Below are positions 17,743 to 26,060 of a DNA stretch of 64,000 nucleotides, one piece after another (within the stretch, counting starts at the first letter, position 1; each line of letters starts with the position of its first letter). The notes under the pieces are model-generated. The model saw only the letters and a list, made by a program, of their open reading frames with translations, searched no databases and was not told where the DNA came from. Origin of the DNA: Lewinellaceae bacterium (lineage in GTDB: Bacteria; Bacteroidota; Bacteroidia; Chitinophagales; Saprospiraceae); assembly GCA_020636375.1 (NCBI GenBank), contig JACJXZ010000018.1, positions 62,001 to 126,000 of the forward strand, in the 5' to 3' direction. A program made the translations under genes and the position numbers.

Positions 17743-18456
17743 ATGCAAAAACTCCTCAGATTAGCCCGTTTGGACCTCCGGATGATCCTCCGGGAGGAGA
17801 TGCTCTGGTTCATGCTCTTTGTGGTGCCGGCCCTGCAGTTCAGCCTGGCGCTGCTGCTGCTACCCTGGCTGGAGGTGCAGTTCCCTGCGATGGCGGGGTA
17901 CCATCCGCTGATCCTGATGCTGATGACGCTTCAGGTGGTGACGAGCATCGGCTTTGTGCTGGCCTCCATGCTGCTCGACGAGCGGGACGAGCAGGTGCTC
18001 AACGCCCTCCGCACCATGCCCATAGGCGTCAACACCTTCCTGTTCTACCGGCTGTCGACCGGCACCTTCATGGCCGTAGTGTTCAGCTACTGCATGCTGT
18101 CGGCGCCCGGCATGGAAGGCCTGGGCGGGGCGGCCCGGCTGACGGCGGCCTTCCTCTTTGCCGGCGCCGTGCCCATCACGACGCTGGCCCTGACCGCCTT
18201 GTCCGGCAATAAAGTAGAAGGGCTGGCCGTGTACAAGGCGCTCAGCATCATCCTGATCCTCCCGGCGGGCAGCTTTTTTATCGATTCGTGGGCGCAGCAT
18301 GCGTTAGGGATTATTCCGGTGTACTGGACGCTGCACTACGTAAGCAATATACTGGCGGGAAAACCGGCAGGGGCGGCCCTGCTCCTGGCCCTGGCAACGC
18401 ACAGCCTGGCCCTGTGGGGGCTTTTTTATTTGTTCAAAATACGGGTTTTCCGGTGA
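17743..18456 (+). CDS. ABC-2 type transporter permease subunit (second)
   Basis: The 237-residue protein starts MQKLLRLARLDLRMILREEM and has about six transmembrane helices. The block LLDERDEQVLNALRTMPIGV corresponds to the ENTLEALRVTPL motif of the preceding permease, so the two subunits are related. The start at 17743 is chosen because the upstream in-frame extension overlaps the previous gene and reads non-membrane sequence. It is the last gene of the exporter operon. Confidence 0.87.
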   Translation: MQKLLRLARLDLRMILREEMLWFMLFVVPALQFSLALLLLPWLEVQFPAMAGYHPLILMLMTLQVVTSIGFVLASMLLDERDEQVLNALRTMPIGVNTFLFYRLSTGTFMAVVFSYCMLSAPGMEGLGGAARLTAAFLFAGAVPITTLALTALSGNKVEGLAVYKALSIILILPAGSFFIDSWAQHALGIIPVYWTLHYVSNILAGKPAGAALLLALATHSLALWGLFYLFKIRVFR

Positions 18457-18461
18457 ATGAC

Positions 18462-18469
18462 TATCTTTG
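18462..18469 (+). promoter_or_regulatory. TATCTTTG -7 element
   Basis: TATCTTTG fits TAnnTTTG and lies 30 nt before the lipoprotein start at 18500, directly after the permease stop codon. No well-spaced TTTG at -33 was found. Confidence 0.45.
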
Positions 18470-18499
18470 GAAACTTGTTTTCACTAAAAACACCAAACC

Positions 18500-19123
18500 A
18501 TGCGCGTACTCTCTTCAGCAAGCCTTGCCTGCCTGTTCATTTCCATCTCTGTCTTTTCATCCTGCAAAAACGATGACGAACAGCCGCAGCTGGCCTATCC
18601 TGTAGCCTTCACCCTGAACCGGGTGGAATTCAACCCGGCATCCTTCTACGAAGTTGGCGCCAATGCTTTCCCGGAAGTGCAGCCCGCCGGCCAGTTAACG
18701 CAGTTTGAAACCTTCCTGCAGGAAGACCTCCAGGAAGAAGCGGACGACTACTTCGAGCTCCGCAGCCTGGAACTGCTCAGCGACACGGTGGCCCGGGTGG
18801 AGTTCTACGATTTCAGCAGCGGGTCCTCCGAGTTCATAGAAGTTGCCTATGCAGACCAGGGCGGCGAGATCGTCCTGAGCGGGGGCGGCGACCAGATCGC
18901 CTTCGAGCGCAACGGTGCCTTCGACGAGCTCCGCCTGTGCATCTTCTCCTACATCGGGGCCTACTACGACGATTTCTTCCAGCGGCGGGATGTGACGGGC
19001 GTCACCGGCACCACCTGCTGGGAAGCTCCGCTCGAAGCGAAACTCGACAGCATCCGCAACGACCTGAACCTGGAGGTAGGCGACACGATCGGCATCAGCA
19101 CGTCCTACTTCATCTACGAATGA
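18500..19123 (+). CDS. hypothetical lipoprotein
   Basis: The 207-residue product has a lipoprotein signal ending VFSSC, with Cys22 followed by KNDDEQ, an acidic start that in Bacteroidota often marks outer-membrane or surface lipoproteins. The mature chain is acidic and beta rich, with many Phe and Tyr (e.g. FYDFSSGSSEF). No family is recognised. The stop codon overlaps the 3' end of the convergent hydrolase gene by 14 nt. A TATCTTTG element lies just upstream. Confidence 0.75.
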   Translation: MRVLSSASLACLFISISVFSSCKNDDEQPQLAYPVAFTLNRVEFNPASFYEVGANAFPEVQPAGQLTQFETFLQEDLQEEADDYFELRSLELLSDTVARVEFYDFSSGSSEFIEVAYADQGGEIVLSGGGDQIAFERNGAFDELRLCIFSYIGAYYDDFFQRRDVTGVTGTTCWEAPLEAKLDSIRNDLNLEVGDTIGISTSYFIYE

Positions 19124-20498
19124 CGATCCGCTGAACACGGGCCTTGCCCCCGGCATTCCACCGCAAGAGGTATACGCCCGGAGGAAAGCCATCCAGGTTC
19201 AGCCTCAATGCTCCCCGGATGGCAAAACGGCGGAGCAGCCGGCCGTCGGGGCTGTAGAGTTCTGCCGCCGCCGGTTCTCCGGAGGTGCCGGCGCGGAGGG
19301 TAACCTCGCCTGCCGCCGGGTTGGGGAAGGCGATGGCCGGCAATGCGCTTTCCTGTTCCTGCTGGCTGCTGATCGTGCAGCCCCAGAACTCCGCTGCCCC
19401 CTGGACGATCCGGCGCACTTCTTCGGCCGTCACCTCGTGGCAGGAATAAGAACAGGGAAAAGCCGGCGTCGGGCAGCTTTCGATCTGAAAGGCGTGGGCC
19501 GGCGCCCCGGAAAGGGTGTCGAGATACTCCTGCAGGCGGCAGCTGCCGAAGGCCTCCGGCCAGGTGTTGGGCACTGCGGTGCAGGCGCCGTTGTTCAGGC
19601 AACGGCCAACCAGGCCGCGGAACGGCCGGCCGTTGCCACAGGGCACCACCAGGTCGTTGTCTTTATGGTAGGCATACAACATCGGCTCGCCCGCATCGAT
19701 CCAGGAGGGGTCCAGCAAAGCGCCGTAGATGTTCAGCACCCCCTTCACCGAGGCGTCGGCCTGGCCCAGGTGCAGATCGCCCTGCGGCGGCCCCAGGGCC
19801 GGGCGGGCAGTGCTGCAGCCCGGCGAATGGCAGGCGCTGTAAATAAACGGGATGGCCGACACCGCGCCCTGGGCCAGGGCCGCAGCCGGCGCCTCTGCAT
19901 CCTCCATATAGGCGGCTGCCATGGCGATAAACCCTCCGGCGCTGCCGCCACCGATGAACACATTGCCTGCATCCACCGAATCCACCTGCGTTTTAACGAA
20001 GCGAATGGCGCCCCGGGCGTCCTGCACGGCGCGGTACAGCGCCCGCTCCACCTCCGCCGGATAGGCGTACAGGCACTGCGCGGCCGGCACCCCCGCCAGG
20101 GCGCCCACCAGGGCGCAACCCTGCGCATCGGGCGTATGGAATACCGATTTGTGGAAGCCCAGGCGGTAGTTGATGCTTGCCGCCAGGTAGCCCCTGGCGG
20201 CAAAAGCAGCGGCGGCCTCCGCCATGTCGTAGCTTCCCTTGTCGCCGGACAGGAAGGCGCCGCCGTGGGCCAGCACGATGGCCGGCCGGCGGGCATTGCC
20301 GTCCCCCACCGGGCGGTAGACATCCATCAGCAATTGCACTTCCGAACCGCAGTAATTGACGGCGGTGCCGTAAACGACGTCTCTTTCCAGCGTGACGCCG
20401 TAGATGGGGTCGGCATAACACCCCTGGGCGCCGGCCGGCAGGATAGGGAACAAGAGCGACAAAACGAACGCGACAGGAACACCACGGAAAAGTTTCAT
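19110..20498 (-). CDS. secreted alpha/beta hydrolase (carboxylesterase-like) with T9SS sorting domain
   Basis: The 462-residue protein has a signal peptide (cleaved near AGAQG). The esterase core carries an oxyanion-hole motif AIVLAHGGAFLSGDKGS and the nucleophile elbow IGGGSAGGF. A His-containing region follows before residue 370. The last 80 or so residues (AIAFPNPAAGEVTLRAG to GKARVQRIVIRR) form a type A T9SS domain. Many Cys residues suggest disulfides in the secreted form. It is likely a surface or extracellular esterase. The ATG at 20498 directly precedes the signal peptide. Confidence 0.88.
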   Translation of the reverse strand: MKLFRGVPVAFVLSLLFPILPAGAQGCYADPIYGVTLERDVVYGTAVNYCGSEVQLLMDVYRPVGDGNARRPAIVLAHGGAFLSGDKGSYDMAEAAAAFAARGYLAASINYRLGFHKSVFHTPDAQGCALVGALAGVPAAQCLYAYPAEVERALYRAVQDARGAIRFVKTQVDSVDAGNVFIGGGSAGGFIAMAAAYMEDAEAPAAALAQGAVSAIPFIYSACHSPGCSTARPALGPPQGDLHLGQADASVKGVLNIYGALLDPSWIDAGEPMLYAYHKDNDLVVPCGNGRPFRGLVGRCLNNGACTAVPNTWPEAFGSCRLQEYLDTLSGAPAHAFQIESCPTPAFPCSYSCHEVTAEEVRRIVQGAAEFWGCTISSQQEQESALPAIAFPNPAAGEVTLRAGTSGEPAAAELYSPDGRLLRRFAIRGALRLNLDGFPPGVYLLRWNAGGKARVQRIVIRR

Positions 20499-20531
20499 AA
20501 CTTCGCAGGTACGGTTGTGTCTCGCCGGCAT

Positions 20532-20547
20532 GCCTTGCCGGCAAGGC
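20532..20547. repeat. 16-bp perfect palindrome
   Basis: GCCTTGCCGGCAAGGC reads the same on both strands and lies 34 nt upstream of the T9SS esterase start, between two divergent genes. It could be an operator or a REP-like unit; there is no T-tract. Confidence 0.5.
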
Positions 20548-20645
20548 GGATACGGCAGGAATTTAGGGATTTTATCGTTAATTTTCCATCGTTGATTTTA
20601 TAAACAACGTACAACCGACAACCAGTTTATCACAGCCTCTGCGCC

Positions 20646-21797
20646 ATGACACTGACCAAAGCACAAGCAAAGCTCTACCGCCTCCTGCGCAAGGACATCA
20701 TCCAGCACCTGATGTTCGGGGCCACGGTGCTGGCAGTCGTCTTTTGCTATTTTGCCATTCATTCCTGGTATCAGGGCAAGGCCGAATTGCTGGAAACGTT
20801 CGGATACAAGCGGGAGGCCTTCTTCAAAGTATTCCGGGAAGCATTGGGATACACGCTCCTGCTCGGGCTGCCGGTTTATTTCAATCTCTTCTTCGTGTAT
20901 CAGGGCAGGCTGCAGACCCTGCTCGGCCGGAGCATCTTCCCCAGGGCCAGGCTGAAGGACTGGTCGTTCTACCTGTTCCTTTTCCTGAGTTCCATCACGG
21001 CCCTGTTGTTTTCCCTGCTCTACGTGCCGATCATCCGCACGGCCTTTGATATCGTCAACCACGAATGGTACGAACTGACGCTGGTGATCCTCTTTTTCAT
21101 ATTGTGCACGACCGGCGTCTCCTACACCAAGCAGGCTATCGAACGGAGCCGGGAGCTGGAGCGGAAGGCCCGGCTGGAAGCCTACCGCCGCCGCCGGGAA
21201 GCTGAGCGCGAACTGCACTTCATCAAAAAGCAAATCCGCCCCCATTTCCTCTTCAATACCCTGGCCAACCTGCAGGTACTGGCCCACCGCAAATCGGAAT
21301 ACCTCCCGGCCCTGATCGGCGAGCTGTCCCGCCTGCTGCGCTACCTGGTCTACCAGACCAACGAAAAACTGGTGCCCCTGGAAGATGAGCTGCGGTTCAT
21401 CAAAAGCTACCTGGAATTGCAACGCCTGCAAATATCCAAAAATACCGAACTGGCCTATAAACAGGAGGGCGAAGTCCTGCACAAACACCGCATCCCCCCC
21501 ATGGTCCTGCTCCTTTTCGTGGAGAACTGCTTCAAGCACTATGGCGTCAACGCAGATAAAAAAAAGTTTATCCGCCTCCACTTCCGGGCCGAAAACGGCC
21601 AGTTTCACGCCCGGATCGACAACAGCTATAAGGCCAATTTCCGCAACGAGGACACCATGGCCCTCCAGGCCGGGAAGGGCGTCGGCCTGCGCACCGCGAC
21701 CGAAAACCTCGACCTGGTTTACAAAAAGAATTACACGCTGGACATCCGGGCCGACGCGGGGGTCTACTCCGTTTTTTTACAAGTACCGCTTTCATGA
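20646..21797 (+). CDS. LytS-type sensor histidine kinase (second pair)
   Basis: The 383-residue protein has four transmembrane helices (about residues 20-155), a strongly charged linker rich in Arg and Glu (residues 165-195), and the His_kinase core. The phospho-acceptor block is IRPHFLFNTLANLQVLAH and the ATP-binding N-box is LFVENCFKHYGVN. It shares its architecture with the kinase at 5308 but not close sequence. It overlaps the following LytTR regulator by 4 nt (ATGA). Confidence 0.92.
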   Translation: MTLTKAQAKLYRLLRKDIIQHLMFGATVLAVVFCYFAIHSWYQGKAELLETFGYKREAFFKVFREALGYTLLLGLPVYFNLFFVYQGRLQTLLGRSIFPRARLKDWSFYLFLFLSSITALLFSLLYVPIIRTAFDIVNHEWYELTLVILFFILCTTGVSYTKQAIERSRELERKARLEAYRRRREAERELHFIKKQIRPHFLFNTLANLQVLAHRKSEYLPALIGELSRLLRYLVYQTNEKLVPLEDELRFIKSYLELQRLQISKNTELAYKQEGEVLHKHRIPPMVLLLFVENCFKHYGVNADKKKFIRLHFRAENGQFHARIDNSYKANFRNEDTMALQAGKGVGLRTATENLDLVYKKNYTLDIRADAGVYSVFLQVPLS

Positions 21798-22552
21798 AGC
21801 ACCTGTTTACATATATCGTCATCGAGGATGTGGAACTGCAAAGGGAAAACCTGATCGAGCTGCTGCACTCCCGGCTGGACCTGGAACTGATCGGCAGTTT
21901 TGAAAACGCAGAAGATGCCTATCACTACCTGGCCGGCAACAGCCACCGCCGCCCTAACCTCATTTTTCTGGATATCGAGATGCCGGGCGCCAGCGGATTC
22001 AACCTGCTGGACGCCGTCAGCAGGTTCTGCCTTTCAGCCAAGGTGATCATCACCACCGCCTTCGCCGAATACGCCATCAAAGGTTATGAGTACAACATCT
22101 CCGGATACCTGTTAAAGCCCATTGAGCCCGAAAAGCTCAACCACGCCATCGACAAGGCGATTGCCGGCCTGCAGGGCCCGCCGCCAGCCGGCCCCGCCCC
22201 GGCGGCCAAAGGGCACATCCTGATCAAGGAAAAAGGCAGGTGGGTAAAAGTCGACCACGATGAGATCCTGTACTGCGAAGGCGCCAACGTCGACGTCAAA
22301 GTGGTGGCTTCCACTACCGTCTACATTACCCGCGACCGTATGAAAAACATGGTCAAACTGTTGCCGGCCGGCCAGTTCATGCGCATCCACGACAGTTTTA
22401 TCATCAACCTGGACTACGTTAAAAGCTTTGCCGGCAACTACACTTTCGTGGAAATCGCCGACAATACCGGAGGAAAGCTGCACGAACTGCGCATCGGCCC
22501 CAAGTACCGGAATGCGTTTAAGGCGCGCATGGAGAGGAGGTGGGGAGGGTGA
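21794..22552 (+). CDS. LytTR-family response regulator (second pair)
   Basis: The 252-residue protein has a receiver domain with phospho-acceptor Asp in NLIFLDIEMPGASGFN, Thr in IITTAFAEYAIKGY and Lys in YLLKPIEPE. It has a LytTR DNA-binding domain from about residue 145 (ILYCEGANVDVKVV, RIHDSFIINLDYVKSF). A Pro/Ala-rich linker joins the two. The acidic pocket is reduced to VIEDVE, where two adjacent acids are usual, so the metal site may be atypical. Its stop is 8 nt from that of the convergent secreted-protein gene. Confidence 0.92.
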   Translation: MKHLFTYIVIEDVELQRENLIELLHSRLDLELIGSFENAEDAYHYLAGNSHRRPNLIFLDIEMPGASGFNLLDAVSRFCLSAKVIITTAFAEYAIKGYEYNISGYLLKPIEPEKLNHAIDKAIAGLQGPPPAGPAPAAKGHILIKEKGRWVKVDHDEILYCEGANVDVKVVASTTVYITRDRMKNMVKLLPAGQFMRIHDSFIINLDYVKSFAGNYTFVEIADNTGGKLHELRIGPKYRNAFKARMERRWGG

Positions 22553-22560
22553 AGGGTGGC

Positions 22561-23769
22561 TCACTCTTTTACCCGGAACTTCCGGATCATCACGGCCCCG
22601 CTTTCGTTGAGGTTGGAACTCAGGATAATGATCTGTTCCCGGACGCCGTCGTCGACGGAGATGGCGACGGTATTCGGGGAGATGTCTCCCAGGCTTTCGG
22701 CGTGGAGGACGAGGAAGTTGTCCTCCTGGTTCAGTTTGACGGGGATGCCGAGTTTGCGTTTATCCACCCGGTGTTCTTTCAGGATGCGTTCCCCGTTGAG
22801 GAAAACGGTGGCCACGTCGCCGTCGACGGTGCCATTGTCCCAAACTTTTATCTTGATGCTGGAACTGTGCACTTCCAGCACCCGTTCCAGTTTGATGCTG
22901 CGCTTGCTTTCCGCCTCATAGGGCTGTTGCAGCATAGACTGTTTCTGCACCAGGGCGCGGGTGAGGATGGGTTTTTCGAGGTACAGGCTGCCGTTGGCAC
23001 AGGGGCCGGTTTGCAGGTCGAACCCTTCGAGGAAGCCGTTCCATTCGCCTTCCAGGACCAGGCGGGCCGGTTCGCGGCGGAAGTTCAGCGTTCCCGATTT
23101 GATGCACCAGGTCCAGCTGGGGTCGGTCCTGGTGGCTACTTTCAGCTCCTTGAAGGCCAGCAACTGGAAGATGGAATCGTATTGCCATTCCAGCCGGTGG
23201 GAGGCGCTGCCCCCGTCGTCATCAGAGACAATGTGGGATTGTCCGGACCTGCCTGCTCCGAGGTCCATTTCAAAATAAAACCCATAATCGCGGTCGGATT
23301 GGGAGAGCGTCCCGGTCCATTTGCCGGTTATGGTAGGGGGGATAATTTCTTCGGCAGTTTCGCCGGCCGGCAGTTTCCGCCGTTCCAGAAACATCTGGCC
23401 CGGCTTGCACCCATCGGCTTTCCATGGCCCGGACAGGCGGTCGTGGAAGGGAAACTGTTCGAGGGTGAGGTTGGCGTATTTCAGGCACCATTTCGGTTTT
23501 GCTGGTTCGAGCTGGCCGAGTTCCTGGAGGATGAGCTGCCGCCCGTCGAGATAGGCGGTGAGCTGGAAGGTGGCCGAGGCCGAGCCGTCCTTCGTCTGTG
23601 AAAAAGAGGTTCCGGGATAGCCCTTGCTGCCGGGCTGCAGATCCACCTGATAGAGGAAAGTATCGGTTTTGCCATCCTGGGAAATGAAGCCTTCCCAATG
23701 GCCGGAGAGATCCTGCGCGCACAGGGAAAGCAGGGGGAGAAGAAACAAAATACAGCTGATAAACCTCAT
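22561..23769 (-). CDS. hypothetical secreted protein with duplicated beta domain
   Basis: The 402-residue product has a signal peptide (cleaved near CAQD). It has two similar N-terminal domains: LSGHWEGFISQDGKTDTFLY at about residue 22, and ITGKWTGTLSQSDRDYGFYF at about residue 146. Each ends in a CKPG or CANG turn followed by a L/M-FLER or LYLEK strand. The C-terminal 100 residues (IKIKVWDNGTVDGDVATVFL onward) form a separate beta domain seen in other secreted Bacteroidota proteins. It lacks a T9SS tail and is probably periplasmic or surface bound. Function unknown. Confidence 0.72.
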   Translation of the reverse strand: MRFISCILFLLPLLSLCAQDLSGHWEGFISQDGKTDTFLYQVDLQPGSKGYPGTSFSQTKDGSASATFQLTAYLDGRQLILQELGQLEPAKPKWCLKYANLTLEQFPFHDRLSGPWKADGCKPGQMFLERRKLPAGETAEEIIPPTITGKWTGTLSQSDRDYGFYFEMDLGAGRSGQSHIVSDDDGGSASHRLEWQYDSIFQLLAFKELKVATRTDPSWTWCIKSGTLNFRREPARLVLEGEWNGFLEGFDLQTGPCANGSLYLEKPILTRALVQKQSMLQQPYEAESKRSIKLERVLEVHSSSIKIKVWDNGTVDGDVATVFLNGERILKEHRVDKRKLGIPVKLNQEDNFLVLHAESLGDISPNTVAISVDDGVREQIIILSSNLNESGAVMIRKFRVKE

Positions 23770-24083
23770 AATATGTTGTGCGTATGCTCAAAAATACGGA
23801 AATCTGAGGGATATACCGCCAAACTGATAAGGATCATTCGTATTGTTGATAAAAATCATACCTTCCCCTGATATTCTCTCCTATTTTGTAGACAGAAAAA
23901 GAGCCAAAAACCAAAATACGGAAGGTAAAATAATGCCGGAAAGCCGGTTTTATTTTATATTGCTATTCCGGTTGTTCAGTGTACGAACCCCGGCGTTCGA
24001 CTACGCTCACGCCGAGTTCGCGCCGAAGCCGGGTAAAACTAACCGAGCCGACGCTCTCTCCGTGCGCCGGAAAATGCGAAACT
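23770..24083. other. intergenic region upstream of hpf
   Basis: No gene is seen in this 314-nt divergent gap. It contains a nested stem-loop, CGGCGT paired with ACGCCG across TTCGACTACGCTC (around 23990-24015), inside CCCGGC/GCCGGG. It is AT-rich nearer the minus-strand gene. Promoters for both flanking genes should lie here, but I could not fix them. Confidence 0.45.
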
Positions 24084-24398
24084 ATGAAAATATTAGTGAA
24101 TGCACCCTTCCAGGTCACCGATCAGATGCAAGAAGTGATCGATGAAAAAGTTGGAAAGCTTAAGACCTATTTTGACCGAATCGTAGAAGCCGAAGTGTAC
24201 CTGAAAATTGGAGAGAAGCGGCACCGCCACCGCGAGCAGATCGTCGAGATTCGCCTGAATGTTCCGGGAACGACGCTCTTTGCGGAGTCGAGGAATGACG
24301 CGATAGAAAAAGCGCTGGCCGGCGCCGCCGAAAAAGCCAGGAGGCAACTCGTAAAATACAAAAAGCAACTATCCGGCAACCACCAGAGGGAAAGCTGA
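24084..24398 (+). CDS. hpf: ribosome hibernation-promoting factor, short form (HPF/RaiA family)
   Basis: The 104-residue protein starts MKILVNAPFQVTDQMQEVID and contains the family's basic patch KIGEKRHRHREQIVEIRLNV. It is of the short type, without the C-terminal dimerisation domain. Short HPF binds the 30S decoding region and helps form inactive 100S ribosomes in stationary phase. The start at 24084 fits family length; an upstream in-frame extension of 35 residues is not related. It is a single gene, separated from the crotonase by a structured gap. Confidence 0.9.
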   Translation: MKILVNAPFQVTDQMQEVIDEKVGKLKTYFDRIVEAEVYLKIGEKRHRHREQIVEIRLNVPGTTLFAESRNDAIEKALAGAAEKARRQLVKYKKQLSGNHQRES

Positions 24399-24659
24399 AT
24401 TTCAGCCGGATGCCTGTTATTGCAAACCTGGAGTTATCCAAACATACTCTTAAGGTTCGTCGGGAGAACCGGAGCTGCTTTCTGAGCAGCCCCTGAACCC
24501 CTTCTCCTGGCCGGCAAGGACAAAACGATCAGCCAACCGTGTGGATTTCGTTCTCCGGCTTATGCGGCGAACGTTCCAATGCGCAACCCCTGTGGGATTT
24601 GCCCGATGGGCAGTTCCAAGCCCGGCGGGCATTCCACAGGGCTGCGTTTTACATTCCGT
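24399..24659. other. intergenic stem-loop cluster
   Basis: Between convergent hpf and the crotonase gene are several hairpins: GGTTC/GAACC and GCTGCT/AGCAGC near 24452-24490, and a larger one in which CCCTGTGG (about 24587) pairs with CCACAGGG (about 24636) around an inner GCCC/GGGC stem. No long T-tracts follow. It may contain terminators for both genes or a REP-like element. Confidence 0.45.
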
Positions 24660-25442
24660 TTATTTCCCCTTAAATTCCGGTTTCCGCTTTCCGATGAAGG
24701 CAGCAGCGCCCTCGCGAAAATCCTCCGTTCCGGTGGTGGCGCCGAATGCCCGGACCTCCGCAGCAAACCCGTCCGCGTCGTACTGGAAATAGGCGTTGAC
24801 GCTTTCGATGATTTTCGAAATAGCCACCGGCCCTTTGGAGGCGATCTTCCCGATCAGTTCGGCTGCCTTTTCGACCTCTTTGCCGGGAGGGACAACGTAG
24901 TTGACCAACCCCAGCCGGTAGGCCTCCTCCGCATCGATCATGTCGGCGGTCATCAACAACTCCACCGCTTTCGACTTGCCAATGTACTGGATCAGGCGCT
25001 GAGTGCCGCCATAACCGGGAATGAGGCCGAGGTTGACTTCCGGCTGCCCGAAACGGGCATTTTCGGTTGCGACACGCAGGTGGCAGGCCATGGCCAGCTC
25101 ACAACCCCCTCCCAGCGCAAAGCCATTGATCGCAGCGACGACCGGCCTGGGGAAACGCTCGATCGAGAAAAAGATGTTGTGCCCGCGCTGGGCCATGGCC
25201 TGCCCCTGGGCCGCGTCGAGCGCCAGGAACTCCTTGATGTCTGCCCCGGCGACGAAAGCCTTGTCGCCGGCGCCGGTCAGGATGACGCCCTTCAGCCCGG
25301 AACGGCCGGGCGCGTCCTCCCCGAAAAAGCGCTGCAGTTCCAGCATGGTTTGGTTGTTCAGCGCGTTGAGGGCCCGCTCCCGGTTGATGGTTACCGTCAG
25401 GATCCCATCGTTATCCTGGACCAGTAAGTTCTCGTAATTCAT
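24660..25442 (-). CDS. enoyl-CoA hydratase/isomerase (crotonase family)
   Basis: The 260-residue protein has the crotonase core. KAFVAGADIKEFLAL provides the first oxyanion-hole peptide. INGFALGGGCELAMACHLRV provides the second and the catalytic Glu. A further Glu lies in RFGQPEVNLGLIPGYGGTQR. Both catalytic Glu residues of true enoyl-CoA hydratases are present, so 3-hydroxyacyl-CoA formation in fatty-acid or amino-acid degradation is likely. It stands alone. Its upstream side borders the large heptamer array. Confidence 0.92.
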   Translation of the reverse strand: MNYENLLVQDNDGILTVTINRERALNALNNQTMLELQRFFGEDAPGRSGLKGVILTGAGDKAFVAGADIKEFLALDAAQGQAMAQRGHNIFFSIERFPRPVVAAINGFALGGGCELAMACHLRVATENARFGQPEVNLGLIPGYGGTQRLIQYIGKSKAVELLMTADMIDAEEAYRLGLVNYVVPPGKEVEKAAELIGKIASKGPVAISKIIESVNAYFQYDADGFAAEVRAFGATTGTEDFREGAAAFIGKRKPEFKGK

Positions 25443-25544
25443 ATTTTCGGTTTTACTTGTATTCGAAGAGCGAAAGTACGAATTAAACGGGGAGTGTTCA
25501 AAACCCTGTACTCAACTGGTTTTCGATAGGTAGGCTACAATAAA

Positions 25545-25949
25545 CGGCGGACGGCGGACGGCGGACGGTGGACGGTAGACGGCGGACGGCGGACGGTGGA
25601 CGGCAGACGGCAGACGGCGGACGGCGGACGGCGGACGGCGGACGGTGGACGGTGGACGGTGGACGGTGGACGGCGGACGGTGGACGGCGGACGGTGGACG
25701 GCGGACGGTGGACGGCGGACGGTGGACGGTGGACGGCAGACGGTAGACGGCGGACGGCAGACGGTAGACGGCAGACGGCAGACGGCGGACAGCGAACAGC
25801 AAACAGCGAACAGCGAACAGCAAAACAGCAAACCGCGAACCGCGAACCGCGAACCGCAAACCGCGAACCGCAAACCGCGAACAGCGAACAGCGAACAGCG
25901 AACAGCGAACAGCGAACAGCGAACAGCGAACAGCGAACAGCGAACAGCG
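25545..25949 (+). repeat. large degenerate heptamer array (about 58 units)
   Basis: A run of about 405 bp is built of a 7-nt unit read on the plus strand. The first block (to about 25790) is YRGACGG, i.e. CGGACGG, TGGACGG, CAGACGG and TAGACGG mixed. A hybrid unit CGGACAG then leads to a second block of CGAACAG/CAAACAG, a third of CGAACCG/CAAACCG, and a final run of CGAACAG. A single phase slip (CAAAACAG) occurs near 25822. Positions 4-5 (AC) never vary. Open frames across it on both strands are by-products of the 21-nt super-period and are not genes. Confidence 0.95.
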
Positions 25950-26060
25950 CCCCCTGCGGTTCAAAACAAAAACACACAGCAGTTTGAACAGTCCCCGCCA
26001 CTCCACCACTTTTGCCCGTCCGCAGCCTTTGGCGAAGGCGGGCCGCCACTCCCCTACCCT
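25950..26060. other. short spacer between array and aroF-type gene
   Basis: These 111 bases between the array and the end of the DAHP synthase gene show no gene and no clear terminator. Confidence 0.4.

Noticed and set aside
19110..19123. 14-nt tail-to-tail overlap of two convergent genes as a regulatory antisense feature
   Set aside because: Short 3' overlaps are common and no further structure supports a role.
25545..25949. Possible CRISPR array
   Set aside because: Units are 7 nt and contiguous, with no spacers of even length and no cas genes nearby.
25568..26049. Several long open frames on both strands across the heptamer array, with repeats such as PPSAVRR or ANSEQRT
   Set aside because: A 7-nt unit gives a 21-nt super-period, so all three frames on a strand can stay open by repetition. 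The translated text changes only with the units, and there is no start region, promoter or family. They are repeat, not genes.
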